Assembly: GCF_003585925.1 (NCBI RefSeq)
Contig: NZ_NRJH01000003.1
Location: 1-64,000 of the forward strand
Direction: 5' to 3'
DNA from: Psittacicella melopsittaci
GTDB taxonomy: Bacteria > Pseudomonadota > Gammaproteobacteria > Enterobacterales > Psittacicellaceae
Length of the DNA stretch: 64,000 bases
This document shows, piece by piece, positions 1-9,324 of this stretch (position 1 is the stretch's first letter; each line of letters starts with the position of its first letter). The notes under the pieces were generated by a model. It worked only from the letters and a program-made list of their open reading frames with translations, had not been told where the DNA came from and made no database searches. The position numbers were made by a program, and so were the translations under genes.

Positions 1-20
1 ACCACCTGAGCTATAGTCCC
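1..20 (-). tRNA. 5' end of a tRNA gene, cut by window edge
   Basis: Read on the minus strand, the first 20 bases give a seven-base acceptor strand (GGGACTA), the invariant TA at positions 8-9, and the D-arm start GCTCAGGTGGT. Only the 5' third is inside the window, so the anticodon is not visible. The GGTGGT D-loop is common in tRNA-Ile, but this is a weak guess. Confidence 0.7.
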
Positions 21-703
21 GGAAAAAATATATAACTTTATCTTTAGCGTTGGTTAAGTAACCTTTTGCTTGCTTGGTATAACCAATATTAAACTAAAAA
101 TAAAATCCCGTCAAGGGGCGTATATAGGCATTTAACTATATAAATAACTCTATGATTTTTCTTCAACTTATATAATCTTAGTCTAGCTTTTTATATAAGT
201 TATATAAGATCGAGAGGTGGCTTTTTCCATCAAACTTTACCTGAAAAAAGACAAATAAAACAGAGAGAAATCAATCACTTATCTTGCTAGTTGCTTAAAT
301 TAGTTAGTTATACATATGTATAAGATAAATTGACCCCGTGATGCTTATATAAAAAGAGCTGGCATTTTTTTAATAAAGGTGGGCAAAATTTTTTTTAAAT
401 TTTTTTTCATTTGGGGGCAAGAATTTGTAATTTATTTTTTCTTTACCGCAGAATTTAGCATCTTGAGCTTAGTTTTAGGATTTTTTATCGATGTTTATTT
501 ATTTTTTTATTTACAGGTGGCTTTAGTTTTTTTTATGTAAGTAGCTGGCTTTATTTTTTTACCCCACCTTACTCCTTTATATTCTTTTTTCTTTTCTCGC
601 GAGCCTGTCTCTAGTATTACTACTTGCTCTTGCTTCATCCCTTGCCAAGCCTTGACAACTTCGGTAGAATAGAAGAAAAAGCTTTTAAGTATAGGAAACA
701 ATT
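21..703. other. Intergenic region without a credible gene
   Basis: AT-rich sequence between the tRNA and the reductase gene. The one clear structure is an 11-bp inverted repeat (165-175 with 191-201, built on CTTATATAA) that could be an operator or hairpin in the tRNA control region. A 64-codon minus-strand reading frame at 507-701 has no ribosome-binding site and is lysine-rich low-complexity sequence, so it is left out. Confidence 0.6.
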
Positions 704-1591
704 ATGGGGCAATTAAACCAAGGTCAATGGAGTGCCGTTGACTCTCCATTAAAACAAGCTGATTCTTTTAAAACAGCTCCTCTGCCACAAGCTGGACGTT
801 ATCATTTATATATGTCTTATGCTTGTCCTTGGGCACATCGTGTCTTCTTAACACTCAGTTATCTGGGCTTACTTGATAAAGTAAGTGTCTCTAGTGTTGA
901 TCCGCATGTTCTCGATGACGGTTGGCCATTTAGTGAAGCCTATCCAGATCCACTGTATAATTTGCCTTATCTAAGAGATGTCTATCTTAAAGCCAAAGCT
1001 GATTACACAGGACGAGTAGATGTACCATGCTTTTGGGATAAGCAAGAACAAACTATTGCCAGCAATGATTCAGCCTTTTTGGCAGTTACCCTTGCTCAAG
1101 ACTGGCTCGAACTAGCAAGCAATCCTGTTGAGCTTGTACCAGCTGCTCTTAAAGAACAAATTCTCGAACTTAACCAATGGCTAAATGCAAATATTACCAG
1201 TAAAGTATATGCTGTAGGTGTCTTTGCAGGTAACCAAGCCACTTATGATAAAAGAGTAGAAGAACTCTTTGCTAGTCTTGCTGAATTAGACCAACGTCTT
1301 AGTCAACAAAAATATCTATTTGGCGAAGAGATTACTGTAAGTGACTTTTTCCTTTTCCCTACTTTAATTCGTTTTGAGGCTGTTTACGCTGATCTCTTTA
1401 AATGTAACCTCAAACCTCTAAGTTCTTTTACCAATCTATATCGCTATATGCTTGATCTTTATTCTATTCCAAGCATTAAAGCAACCGTAGATATTGCCTA
1501 TATAAAAGAACACTATTACTTTAGATTTAATAAAGTTAATCCAAGTCGAATAGTTCCTGCTGGTCCTTATTTACCTTGGTTAGAAAAATAA
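704..1591 (+). CDS. yqjG: Glutathionyl-hydroquinone reductase (xi-class glutathione transferase)
   Basis: A 295-residue cytoplasmic enzyme of the YqjG/ECM4 family, which reduces glutathionylated hydroquinones back to free hydroquinone and disulphide glutathione. The catalytic motif CPWA with Cys41 sits in the thioredoxin-like N-terminal domain. The all-alpha C-terminal domain ends with the family pattern of Tyr/Phe residues and NPSRIVPAGP. It is somewhat shorter than the roughly 330 residues usual for E. coli YqjG, mostly through a shorter N-terminus. The ATG at 704 keeps the whole domain. The gene is monocistronic and followed by a hairpin and an intrinsic terminator. The family call is secure; the physiological substrate here is not known. 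Confidence 0.9.
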   Translation: MGQLNQGQWSAVDSPLKQADSFKTAPLPQAGRYHLYMSYACPWAHRVFLTLSYLGLLDKVSVSSVDPHVLDDGWPFSEAYPDPLYNLPYLRDVYLKAKADYTGRVDVPCFWDKQEQTIASNDSAFLAVTLAQDWLELASNPVELVPAALKEQILELNQWLNANITSKVYAVGVFAGNQATYDKRVEELFASLAELDQRLSQQKYLFGEEITVSDFFLFPTLIRFEAVYADLFKCNLKPLSSFTNLYRYMLDLYSIPSIKATVDIAYIKEHYYFRFNKVNPSRIVPAGPYLPWLEK

Positions 1592-1607
1592 AAAATCGTC
1601 GTTTTTT

Positions 1608-1632
1608 AAGCCTTAGGCCGAGCCTAAGGCTT
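1608..1632. repeat. Perfect 11-bp hairpin downstream of the reductase gene
   Basis: AAGCCTTAGGC (1608-1618) is repeated inverted at 1622-1632 with a 3-base loop. There is no T-run on either strand next to it, so it is not a terminator by itself. It may stabilise the 3' end of the reductase mRNA. Confidence 0.5.
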
Positions 1633-1647
1633 AGGCTGTTAACAAAG

Positions 1648-1685
1648 TCCTTCGAACATTTTAATAAGTTCGAAGGATTTTTTTC
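1648..1685 (+). terminator. Intrinsic terminator after the reductase gene
   Basis: A 10-bp stem (1648-1657 with 1668-1677, TCCTTCGAAC) is followed by an eight-base T-run. Plus-strand orientation fits the upstream gene. Confidence 0.85.
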
Positions 1686-1790
1686 TATAGAACTTCTGGT
1701 TAGTTTTATAAATTTTAAGCATAGTATCCTTTCCCCAATCCATGCGAATTAGGGGAAGATTACATAAATAAAAATGTGTTATACTAAATG

Positions 1791-1880
1791 CGATATATTG
1801 GACAAACCCAACTAAATATCTCAATGATATTAAGTTGTTTTTGTATTGCCACTAGCCTGATTATTTAGGCTAGTTTTTTT
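1791..1880 (+). ncRNA. Candidate small RNA with two hairpins and terminator
   Basis: A TATACT box at 1780-1785 precedes about 90 bases without a reading frame. The first hairpin pairs the CAACT...AGTTG region around a TCAAT loop. The second is an 8-bp stem (ACTAGCCT, 1851-1858 with 1867-1874) followed by a T-run to 1880, which is a good intrinsic terminator. No clear -35 box is visible. This is the shape of an Hfq-type small RNA, but it matches no family I recognise. It could also be a second terminator of the upstream gene. Confidence 0.35.
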
Positions 1881-1904
1881 ATGCAAAAAATAACCTATAC
1901 CATT

Positions 1905-2260
1905 ATTTTTTCTTTTTTTTGGGGTTAATTTTTTATTTATTTCTCTTCAAATTTTTTTTATTTTTTCTTCACTTACCCTTTCTCTCTTTTGCTACAACAT
2001 TTCTCATTTCTTTTCTATTTTTTTCATTTTTTCTCTTCCTCGTCAATTTATATATTTTTTCTTTACTTTTTACTCTTTTTTCTATTTTATTTCTCTTTTT
2101 TCTCTATTTTTTCCTTTATATTTCTCTTTTTTTCTTCTGATTTTCTCTGCAAATTTCTTATTTTTCTCTCTGACTCTTTTGCCCTTTGATTATTTAACTC
2201 TCTTGCCTCGATTTACCATTTTTTTCTTCCCGTTTTTTCTCCTTTAATTTTGTTACTTTA
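1905..2260. repeat. Pyrimidine-only low-complexity tract
   Basis: About 350 bases are almost entirely T and C on the plus strand. Reading frames inside it translate as Phe/Leu/Ser polymers and are not genes. The tract lies between the candidate small RNA and the adhesin promoter. Similar tracts recur in other gaps of this window. Confidence 0.75.
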
Positions 2261-2416
2261 CGACGATTTTTTGCTTTTTATCGCTTATTTCTTCGGTAAA
2301 TTTTTCATTTTTAGCTACTTTACATAAAGACGGCTATTCATTTAATAAACAATTTTTTCAAAAAGATTCACAAAAACTCTTACAAAAGCAAAAAAATTGC
2401 TATACTTATATATTAA

Positions 2417-2439
2417 GAGGTAATTAATTCCCTCTTATT
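2417..2439 (+). promoter_or_regulatory. Leader hairpin of the adhesin mRNA
   Basis: AAGAGG and CCTCTT enclose a TAATTAATTC loop just after a TATACTT box near 2400. The position suggests the 5' part of a ~130-base untranslated leader of the adhesin gene. Its role is unknown. Confidence 0.35.
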
Positions 2440-2549
2440 TAAGACTTTAAATTTCTCAAACCTAAAAGAATTGGTAATTTTTACTTTTGAGAAGTATCCA
2501 CTAAAAATTATTCTTTTGGCAGAAGAATAAAATAAAATACTTAATAAAT

Positions 2550-5500
2550 ATGAATAAAATTTTTAAACTCAAATTTAACCGCCAGACTAAGCAAATGAAT
2601 GCAGTTTCCGAAATTGCTACTAATGCTATTTCTGGGTCAGGTAACAATCTTAAACTCTCTACACGTCTAGCTAAATTAGCCAGCCTACTTCTTCCTCTAA
2701 CTTTTTCATTTGGCCAAGCTCTGGCACAAACTCCATTTCAAGTTGTTGCAGGAAATGCGAATTTAGTTACTAATGGTTTGGTGACCACCATTACCAATAG
2801 TAAAAATGCCATTCTCGAATGGGATAAATTCAACATTAATAGCAATGAATTAGTAAGATTTATCCAAGAAAGTTCTGACTCTGCGGTTTTAAACCGTGTG
2901 TTAGGCGGAAGTGTATCGCAAATTCTTGGTACTTTAGAATCAAACGGTAAAGTATTTATCGTAAACCCTGCAGGTATTGTTTTTGGGGAAAACTCTGTAG
3001 TTAATGTGCAGTCTTTAGTGGCATCGACCCTTGATATTAGCAACGAAGACTTTATCAACGGCAACTATGTGTTTAACCAAGGCAAAGACCAAGCTCTGGC
3101 TCAAGTTCTGAACCAAGGGGTTATTAAAGTAAACGATGATGGCACTCTAGCTCTGGTAGGGGGTCAAGTAGTAAATACAGGCGTTCTTGAAGCAAAAAAT
3201 GGTACTGTGTACTTACTGGCAGGTCAGTCAATTACCATTCAAGATTTAGATAACCCATTAATCTCTTATAAAGTAACGGCAGACAATAAAGCGGTTAACC
3301 TTGGGGAAATTGTTAGTAAAAAAGCAAGACTAGCAGCTAACCATGTGGCACATGGTTATACTACAGCAAAACCTTTTGCTGATCTTGTAGCAGGAGCTGA
3401 CTCAGCTAAAACTGCTACTATTAGTGCCCAAGGACATGTTACTCTCGATGGTGGGGATACAAGCCTTGTAAATGGTGCTATTGTTGCAGGACAAATTGAT
3501 GTTCTAGCAAATGGTGTAGTAGCTGTAGAAAGTAATGCTCACCTTAAAGCTAACCAACTGGTACGTATCGGTGGTGATGCTCTCGGTAAAGGCGAAGTTA
3601 AACTCGCAAGTAAAACTCTAGTGCAAGCAGGAGCTGTAGTTGACACTTCAGCAACTGGTGATGCTGGAGATATAGTTGTATGGGGAAATCAAGCTGCAGT
3701 AGCAGGTAAATTCCTTGCTACTTCAGAAACTGGTCAAGGTGGTCTGGTTGAAACCTCAGGGAAAGTAATTCGTCTGGATGGGGTAGATGTAGATACACGC
3801 AGTACTCTTGGTACCCAAGGGACTTGGTTAATTGACCCGCATGAGCTACAAGTTCTTAATAGCACTGCTTACGACAAAATCAAGGAAGAAAATTCGATTT
3901 TTGCCGAGTTTTATGACTTTGGGGATAGTGAAGACCTTAAATCTGGTTCATACACTGTTGCCCAAGACGAGTCAAAACTCTTCTCTTACTTAAAAGACGA
4001 TGATCTCACTGCTCAACTTAAACAAACCAATGTAGTTCTGCAGATTAACCCTGAAGCTGGTGTAGACTCAACCATTAAGTTTGATAATGCTAACGTTGAA
4101 GGGAATCATCTCTATGGTTTAACTTTACATGCTAATAATTTAGAGTTACAAGATACTAATATTTACGATTTAGCTTACTTTAACTTCACTAGTACAACTG
4201 GCGTACAAAGTAAAAATGCTAGATTTACCTCTTCAACTTTACTTGAAGTAAAAGAACTTAAAGTAGATGTAAACGCAAATATTACAAGTAGAAATTCAAC
4301 TTTTATTGTTGATAAAGTAGCACTAGTAGCAGCTAACCTCACTGCAAATGGCTCTCTATTTACCTTAAGTAGAGATACAGGTACTACTTCTACCCTAACG
4401 GTAAGCCAAGCTCTTATCCTCAATCAAACCACAGTAGATACAGGTGGCAGTCTTGTAACTAACGGTAAAGGGGCAGTAACTCTAACGCGTAACTCAAGAG
4501 TAGAGGCTCGTAGCCTTAAACTAGAGTCTGATGCTACAGTTAACTTACAAAACTCTATTCTTAATGCAACTGAAGGTAACCTTGAGCTTAAAGCTAACCA
4601 AGTGAGCTTAAACCAAGCTACCTTAAAAGCAGCAAATGGTAAGCTTGATCTACAAGCAACAACTGCTTTAACAAGTACTTGTTCAACTCTAACAGCAGGA
4701 CAAGCTGCGAGCTTAACTAGTACAGGTACTTTAACTCTTAATCAAGATACAATTGAAACCCCTGAGACTTTAACTATTACAGGGCAAGATAAAGTAACTC
4801 TAACTAATCCTGATTTAACAGTAGAAAAAGATATTTCTGTTAAATCTAGCCAAGGTAGTGTAACTGTAGAAAACCTAGAGTTAAACCCAGAAGCTGATCT
4901 AAACCTTGAAGCTAAAACTGACTTAAATGTTCGTGGATCTACGCTTCTAAGCATGAGCGATGATATTAATCTAACGGCAGCTAACCTAAAACTCGAAGGT
5001 TCGCATCTCACTCTATTTGCTGGAGCGTTAAATGTTTCAGCTACAGGTACAGCGACGTTAAAAGATAATACTATTACTCTTCTAGAAAACAATTTAAATC
5101 TAACTGGTACTAGCCAAGCAGAGTTAAGTAACAACTCTTTAAGTGCTAAAAACATAAATCTAGAAGCTGACAGCTTAACTAGTAAAAAAGACAGCTTTAC
5201 GGCAACGGATTTAAATGTAACGACAAAACAAGCATTTACGAGTCAAGATTCAAGTTATGCGATTAGAAACAATGCTAGTTTAACTTCTGAATTTAAGTTA
5301 ACTATTAGCAATACTGACTCGACTAAAGCTGTAAATGCTACTAATGCTTTAAGCGTTAAAGGTTATAACGTTGACCTTACTAATGCGAACCTAACTGCTA
5401 ATAACGGTCTTCTTAAAGTAGAAGGTACAGGTAGCATTAACCTTACCAAGGTTAATTTAAATGCCACAGCTGATGAGCTCCAAGTAGTAGGAGGAAAACT

Positions 5501-7997
5501 CACTGCTACTGACAGTGTTCTAAAAGCTAAAGATGATTTAACTTTAGCAACGAAAACTGCGATCCTAAATAACACTACCCTTGAATCACAAGCGAACCTA
5601 AATCTACGTGGTGACAGTGCTACGGCAGAGCAAGGAACAAGCTTTACAGGGGAAAATGTATATCTTGATACAAAAACTACTAAATTAGATGACGCAGATA
5701 TTAGTGCAACAGGTGAAGTAGCCTTCACTAATAAAGAAGCTGGGGCAAGCCTAACTCTTGAAGATACGGAAATTACCGCAACTGACGGTTTAAGATTTGC
5801 CTTAGATCAAGGTGAAGTAACCCTTGAAAAAGCACATCTTACAGTTTATCAAGGTGATCTTGATGTCAAAGCAAAAGACCTTAAAGTAGGTAGTACTACC
5901 GTAACTGCTTTTGCTGGTAACATCAACCTAGATACTGATACGGCTAATTTAAATGCTTTAACTACGTACACTAAAGAACTCGAAATTAATGCTAGTGAGC
6001 AATTAACGGTAGCAGGTTCTCAACTCAATGCTGAAAACGCACAAATTAGCACGGAAAACCTTAACCTGCAAGGCTCTACTATTTATTCTGATCTTGCACC
6101 TTTAGCGATAAATGCGACTACAGCAACACTAAATAATGCAAATCTCAGAAGTTATGGTAGTGCCGTTAACCTAAAATCTGACAGCTTAACTGCTGATCAG
6201 TTAAGTGTTACAGGTAGAGCTCTTAACCTTGATAAGGTTAACTCTGACAATACTCAAGCTCAACTAAGCCTTAGTCACACTAGTCTCGTTACCCAAGGGG
6301 AAACTAATATCAATCATGGTACAGTAAACCTTGAAGATATTAGTATCACTAGTAGAGATCTTGCGGTTAAAGCAACTGACCTCACAACCTCTGGTAGCAC
6401 TAATGTCTTTGCTCAAAATAGCGGAACAACTAGTATTGAGACTACAGGTGACCTCAAGTTAGCTAATACCTTTACTACTACTAAAGATCTCAGCTTAAAT
6501 GCAGGTAATGACCTGACTTTAGAAAATAACGTGCTCAATGCTCCACAAATTGAACTGGTAGCTACAAACGAAGTTAAAAGTGAAGGTTCAATCTTTGACG
6601 GAGATGGTTCAAGTAAACTAAGCATTAAAGCAGCAACTACTACTATTGCCTCTGGTGAAATTGATAACTTTGAGAATCTAGAAGTAGATGCAAAAGAAGT
6701 TAATCTAACTGGAAATAAACTACAACTTGATGCTATAACTATTACTGGTACTGAAACTACTCCAAATCTTTCAGGTAATGAAGGTGAAGTGAAAAACACT
6801 CCAACCATCAATGGTGAGAGAATTAGTGACGAAGAGTTAGCAAAATCTAACCCTACACTAGTTAACAAAGATGAAAATCCACCTGAAGAAACTAAACCAG
6901 TAGAGCCAGAACCAGAGCCGGAACCAGCTCCAGCTCCTGCGGAACCAGTTGAGCCTGCACCAGCAGATCCAACTACCCCAGGTACGGAACCTGCAACAGA
7001 TCCTAAAGATCCTGGTACTGGTGAGACTACAAATCCTTCTACTCCAGCGGATCCAGGTACAACACCAACAGATCCAAGCACAACTGAGCCTGTAGATCAA
7101 CCTACAGAACCAGGTGAGCAAGCAAAAGATCCAAGTGAAACTCAACCTACTGATCCTGTTGCAGAACCTAAAGAGCCAGTTGTAGATCCTGATCCAGCTC
7201 CTGTTGAGCCTGATCCAGTTGAAGAACCTGCTCCAGCTCCAGTAGATCCTAAAGATCCAGGTACTACAACTCCAACAGAACCAGGTACAAGTGAACCTGT
7301 AGAGCCTGCTCCTGTAGATCAACCTACAGAACCAGTTGAGCAACCTAAAGAACCAGGTGAAACTCAACCTACAGTTCCAGTTGAAGATCCTAAAGATCCA
7401 AGTGAAACTAAACCTGCTGAGCCTGTAGAACCTGAACCTACTACTCCAGTAGAACCAGCTCCAACTGAGCCAGTAGTACCTGCTCCAACTGATCCTGTAG
7501 ATCAACCTACTGATCCAGTTGAGCAACCAACAGATCCTGTTGAGCCAGTAGTTCCAACTCCTGTTCAGCCTGTTGAGCCTGCTCCAACTCCAGTTCAACC
7601 TGTAGAGCCAGCTCCGACTCCAGTTCAGCCTGCTCCAGTAGAACCAGGTGAAGGTCAACCAGGTTTAGATTTACCACCATTACCGGCAAACTTTGAAGCA
7701 CCAGATGCTTTCCGTGAGCCAAATCGTTACTGGTTTGTGCAAAGTAATGCAGATATACGTAACCTCAACCGTGGTTATGCTAACTTCTCACCAAATGCTC
7801 AAGACTTACCAGTAGCTCCATTAACCTTACCTACGCAAACAATTACTATTACAGGTAATTTAACTGCAACTCAGGTAATTGATCAAGTTTCTCGAGAACT
7901 TAATTTAGATCCTCGTACCCAAACGATCCAATCTTTATTAAGTAACCCTGATTTAACCTCAGAACAACGTCAATTACTTGAACAAGTAGGTCAATAA
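2550..7997 (+). CDS. Two-partner secretion adhesin, filamentous haemagglutinin-like (TpsA)
   Basis: An 1815-residue secreted adhesin. The N-terminus (MNKIFKLKFN...AVSEIA) is a typical extended signal peptide region, followed by a hydrophobic core ending near residue 60. Residues about 60-300 form the TPS secretion domain, with the NPAG signature (139-142) and the usual strand pattern. Residues about 430-1440 consist of degenerate beta-helix repeats rich in Asn, Thr and Leu. Residues about 1443-1703 are a Pro/Glu/Asp/Thr-rich repeat tail (EPVEP, DPTDP), and about 110 residues follow. Export would need an outer-membrane TpsB transporter; none is in the window. There is no good Shine-Dalgarno at the ATG. 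HMW-type adhesins of Haemophilus are the nearest concept. The binding target cannot be read from sequence. Confidence 0.88.
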   Translation: MNKIFKLKFNRQTKQMNAVSEIATNAISGSGNNLKLSTRLAKLASLLLPLTFSFGQALAQTPFQVVAGNANLVTNGLVTTITNSKNAILEWDKFNINSNELVRFIQESSDSAVLNRVLGGSVSQILGTLESNGKVFIVNPAGIVFGENSVVNVQSLVASTLDISNEDFINGNYVFNQGKDQALAQVLNQGVIKVNDDGTLALVGGQVVNTGVLEAKNGTVYLLAGQSITIQDLDNPLISYKVTADNKAVNLGEIVSKKARLAANHVAHGYTTAKPFADLVAGADSAKTATISAQGHVTLDGGDTSLVNGAIVAGQIDVLANGVVAVESNAHLKANQLVRIGGDALGKGEVKLASKTLVQAGAVVDTSATGDAGDIVVWGNQAAVAGKFLATSETGQGGLVETSGKVIRLDGVDVDTRSTLGTQGTWLIDPHELQVLNSTAYDKIKEENSIFAEFYDFGDSEDLKSGSYTVAQDESKLFSYLKDDDLTAQLKQTNVVLQINPEAGVDSTIKFDNANVEGNHLYGLTLHANNLELQDTNIYDLAYFNFTSTTGVQSKNARFTSSTLLEVKELKVDVNANITSRNSTFIVDKVALVAANLTANGSLFTLSRDTGTTSTLTVSQALILNQTTVDTGGSLVTNGKGAVTLTRNSRVEARSLKLESDATVNLQNSILNATEGNLELKANQVSLNQATLKAANGKLDLQATTALTSTCSTLTAGQAASLTSTGTLTLNQDTIETPETLTITGQDKVTLTNPDLTVEKDISVKSSQGSVTVENLELNPEADLNLEAKTDLNVRGSTLLSMSDDINLTAANLKLEGSHLTLFAGALNVSATGTATLKDNTITLLENNLNLTGTSQAELSNNSLSAKNINLEADSLTSKKDSFTATDLNVTTKQAFTSQDSSYAIRNNASLTSEFKLTISNTDSTKAVNATNALSVKGYNVDLTNANLTANNGLLKVEGTGSINLTKVNLNATADELQVVGGKLTATDSVLKAKDDLTLATKTAILNNTTLESQANLNLRGDSATAEQGTSFTGENVYLDTKTTKLDDADISATGEVAFTNKEAGASLTLEDTEITATDGLRFALDQGEVTLEKAHLTVYQGDLDVKAKDLKVGSTTVTAFAGNINLDTDTANLNALTTYTKELEINASEQLTVAGSQLNAENAQISTENLNLQGSTIYSDLAPLAINATTATLNNANLRSYGSAVNLKSDSLTADQLSVTGRALNLDKVNSDNTQAQLSLSHTSLVTQGETNINHGTVNLEDISITSRDLAVKATDLTTSGSTNVFAQNSGTTSIETTGDLKLANTFTTTKDLSLNAGNDLTLENNVLNAPQIELVATNEVKSEGSIFDGDGSSKLSIKAATTTIASGEIDNFENLEVDAKEVNLTGNKLQLDAITITGTETTPNLSGNEGEVKNTPTINGERISDEELAKSNPTLVNKDENPPEETKPVEPEPEPEPAPAPAEPVEPAPADPTTPGTEPATDPKDPGTGETTNPSTPADPGTTPTDPSTTEPVDQPTEPGEQAKDPSETQPTDPVAEPKEPVVDPDPAPVEPDPVEEPAPAPVDPKDPGTTTPTEPGTSEPVEPAPVDQPTEPVEQPKEPGETQPTVPVEDPKDPSETKPAEPVEPEPTTPVEPAPTEPVVPAPTDPVDQPTDPVEQPTDPVEPVVPTPVQPVEPAPTPVQPVEPAPTPVQPAPVEPGEGQPGLDLPPLPANFEAPDAFREPNRYWFVQSNADIRNLNRGYANFSPNAQDLPVAPLTLPTQTITITGNLTATQVIDQVSRELNLDPRTQTIQSLLSNPDLTSEQRQLLEQVGQ
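6880..7660 (+). repeat. Proline-rich coding repeats in the adhesin tail
   Basis: Short imperfect DNA repeats encode EP, DP, PVEP and PTDP units for about 260 residues. Such tails often span the cell wall or periplasm, or hold a passenger at the surface. The repeats make the region prone to length change by slippage. Confidence 0.8.
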
Positions 7998-8001
7998 ACT
8001 A

Positions 8002-8036
8002 AAAGCCCTTAAAGCGCATGCTTTAAGGGCTTTCCT
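8002..8036 (+). terminator. Hairpin terminator after the adhesin gene
   Basis: A perfect 14-bp stem (8002-8015 with 8020-8033) with a 4-base loop. The following T-run is short and broken by C, so termination may be partial. Confidence 0.65.
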
Positions 8037-8040
8037 CTGT

Positions 8041-8046
8041 TATAAT
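8041..8046 (+). promoter_or_regulatory. -10 box of tsaD
   Basis: TATAAT lies 41 bases upstream of the tsaD start, directly after the adhesin terminator. No convincing -35 box is visible. Confidence 0.5.
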
Positions 8047-8086
8047 AAACAACACAAAAGTAATAGAGACAGAACAGATTATTTTT

Positions 8087-9223
8087 ATGCAAACTACTTA
8101 TCCAAACCTCGAGCAAGTAAATATCCTTGCTATCGAGTCTTCCTGTGATGAAACAGGAGTAGCTATTTATAACGGGGCTAAAGGTCTAGTAGCCAATCAA
8201 CTCTTTTCTCAAGTTGATTTACACGCTCTTTATGGTGGGGTAGTACCTGAACTCGCTTCCCGTGACCATGTTAAACGTGTGCAGCCTTTAGTAGACGCAG
8301 CCCTAGCCCAAGCAGGCATAGGTTTAGAAGACCTTAGTGCAGTAGCCTATACTTCGGGTCCTGGACTAATTGGAGCTTTATTAGTTGGTTCTACTTACGC
8401 TAAAACTCTTGCTCTGGGCTTAAATATTCCTGCTCTGGCGATTAACCACCTTGAAGGTCACTTACTTGCACCTTTTCTTGAAGAAGAAAAACCAGAGTTT
8501 CCTTTACTGGGCGTGTTAATCTCTGGCGGACACAGTCAATTTGTTTATGCTCGTAGTTACCATGACTATCAAGTTCTAGGACAATCTGTTGATGATGCTG
8601 TAGGTGAGGCTTTTGATAAGACGGCTAAACTTCTTGGCTTACCTTACCCAGGCGGACGTTTACTTTCTGAGCTAGCACAAAAAGGTAATCCAGACTTTAG
8701 TTTTGCAGCTCCGATGATTAATCGTCCAGGTGTAGACCTGAGCTTTTCAGGCTTAAAAACGGCAGCTCTCAATAAAATTCTTGAACTCCAAGCTCAACGT
8801 CCTGATGGGCAACTTAGCGAGCAAGATAAAGCTGACGTAGCTCGTGCCTTTGAGAATACGGTAGTACGTACCTTTTTAATTAAAATCAAACGCTGTGTAG
8901 AACAAATCCACAAAGAACATGGCTTTTGGATTAAGAATATTCTCATGGTAGGTGGAGTATCAGCAAATCGTACTCTTCGTGCTGAGCTTTCCCAAGAGTT
9001 TAACCGCAAAGGCGTAAAACTCTTTTATGCTCGTCCAAGTTTTTGCGTTGACAATGGAGCTATGATTGCTATAGCTGGCTTTGCTAAATACATCCGTAGC
9101 TTTGGGGTGCAACAAGAAACAAAACCTACTTATGCTCAAGGAGAAAAATTTAACCTTGGCGATATTAGATCACGTTGGTCGTTAGAAGAATTAAAAGACG
9201 AACCTTCGGCAACTAATGCCTAA
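8087..9223 (+). CDS. tsaD: tRNA N6-threonylcarbamoyladenosine synthase subunit TsaD
   Basis: A 378-residue cytoplasmic ASKHA-fold enzyme that transfers the threonylcarbamoyl group to A37 of ANN-decoding tRNAs together with TsaB, TsaE and TsaC. The iron-binding pair of the HLEGH motif is at 121-125. SGGHSQ, and the C-terminal GGVSAN and CVDNGAMIA motifs, are all present. It is about 40 residues longer than E. coli TsaD because of short additions at both ends. The partners are not in the window. A bidirectional terminator follows. Confidence 0.97.
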   Translation: MQTTYPNLEQVNILAIESSCDETGVAIYNGAKGLVANQLFSQVDLHALYGGVVPELASRDHVKRVQPLVDAALAQAGIGLEDLSAVAYTSGPGLIGALLVGSTYAKTLALGLNIPALAINHLEGHLLAPFLEEEKPEFPLLGVLISGGHSQFVYARSYHDYQVLGQSVDDAVGEAFDKTAKLLGLPYPGGRLLSELAQKGNPDFSFAAPMINRPGVDLSFSGLKTAALNKILELQAQRPDGQLSEQDKADVARAFENTVVRTFLIKIKRCVEQIHKEHGFWIKNILMVGGVSANRTLRAELSQEFNRKGVKLFYARPSFCVDNGAMIAIAGFAKYIRSFGVQQETKPTYAQGEKFNLGDIRSRWSLEELKDEPSATNA

Positions 9224-9290
9224 TGCAAGTTAGTAACAGCTTAATGCACAGGCAAAAGTATAATTTGCACAAAGCAAAACTTAAACATAA

Positions 9291-9324
9291 AAATGAACCT
9301 CTAGTCCCAACTAGAGGTTCATTT
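9291..9324. terminator. Bidirectional terminator between tsaD and a DUF805 gene
   Basis: A perfect 14-bp stem (9291-9304 with 9311-9324, arm AAATGAACCTCTAG) around a 6-base loop, with A-rich and T-rich flanks. It serves two convergent genes. Confidence 0.85.

Noticed and set aside
1919-2189. Two overlapping frames encoding Phe/Leu/Ser-rich proteins
   Set aside because: They are translations of a T/C-only tract, have no ribosome-binding site and overlap each other.
2738-7722. Several minus-strand frames of 70-266 codons inside the adhesin gene
   Set aside because: They are antisense shadows; their composition mirrors the Thr/Asn and Pro repeats of the real gene.
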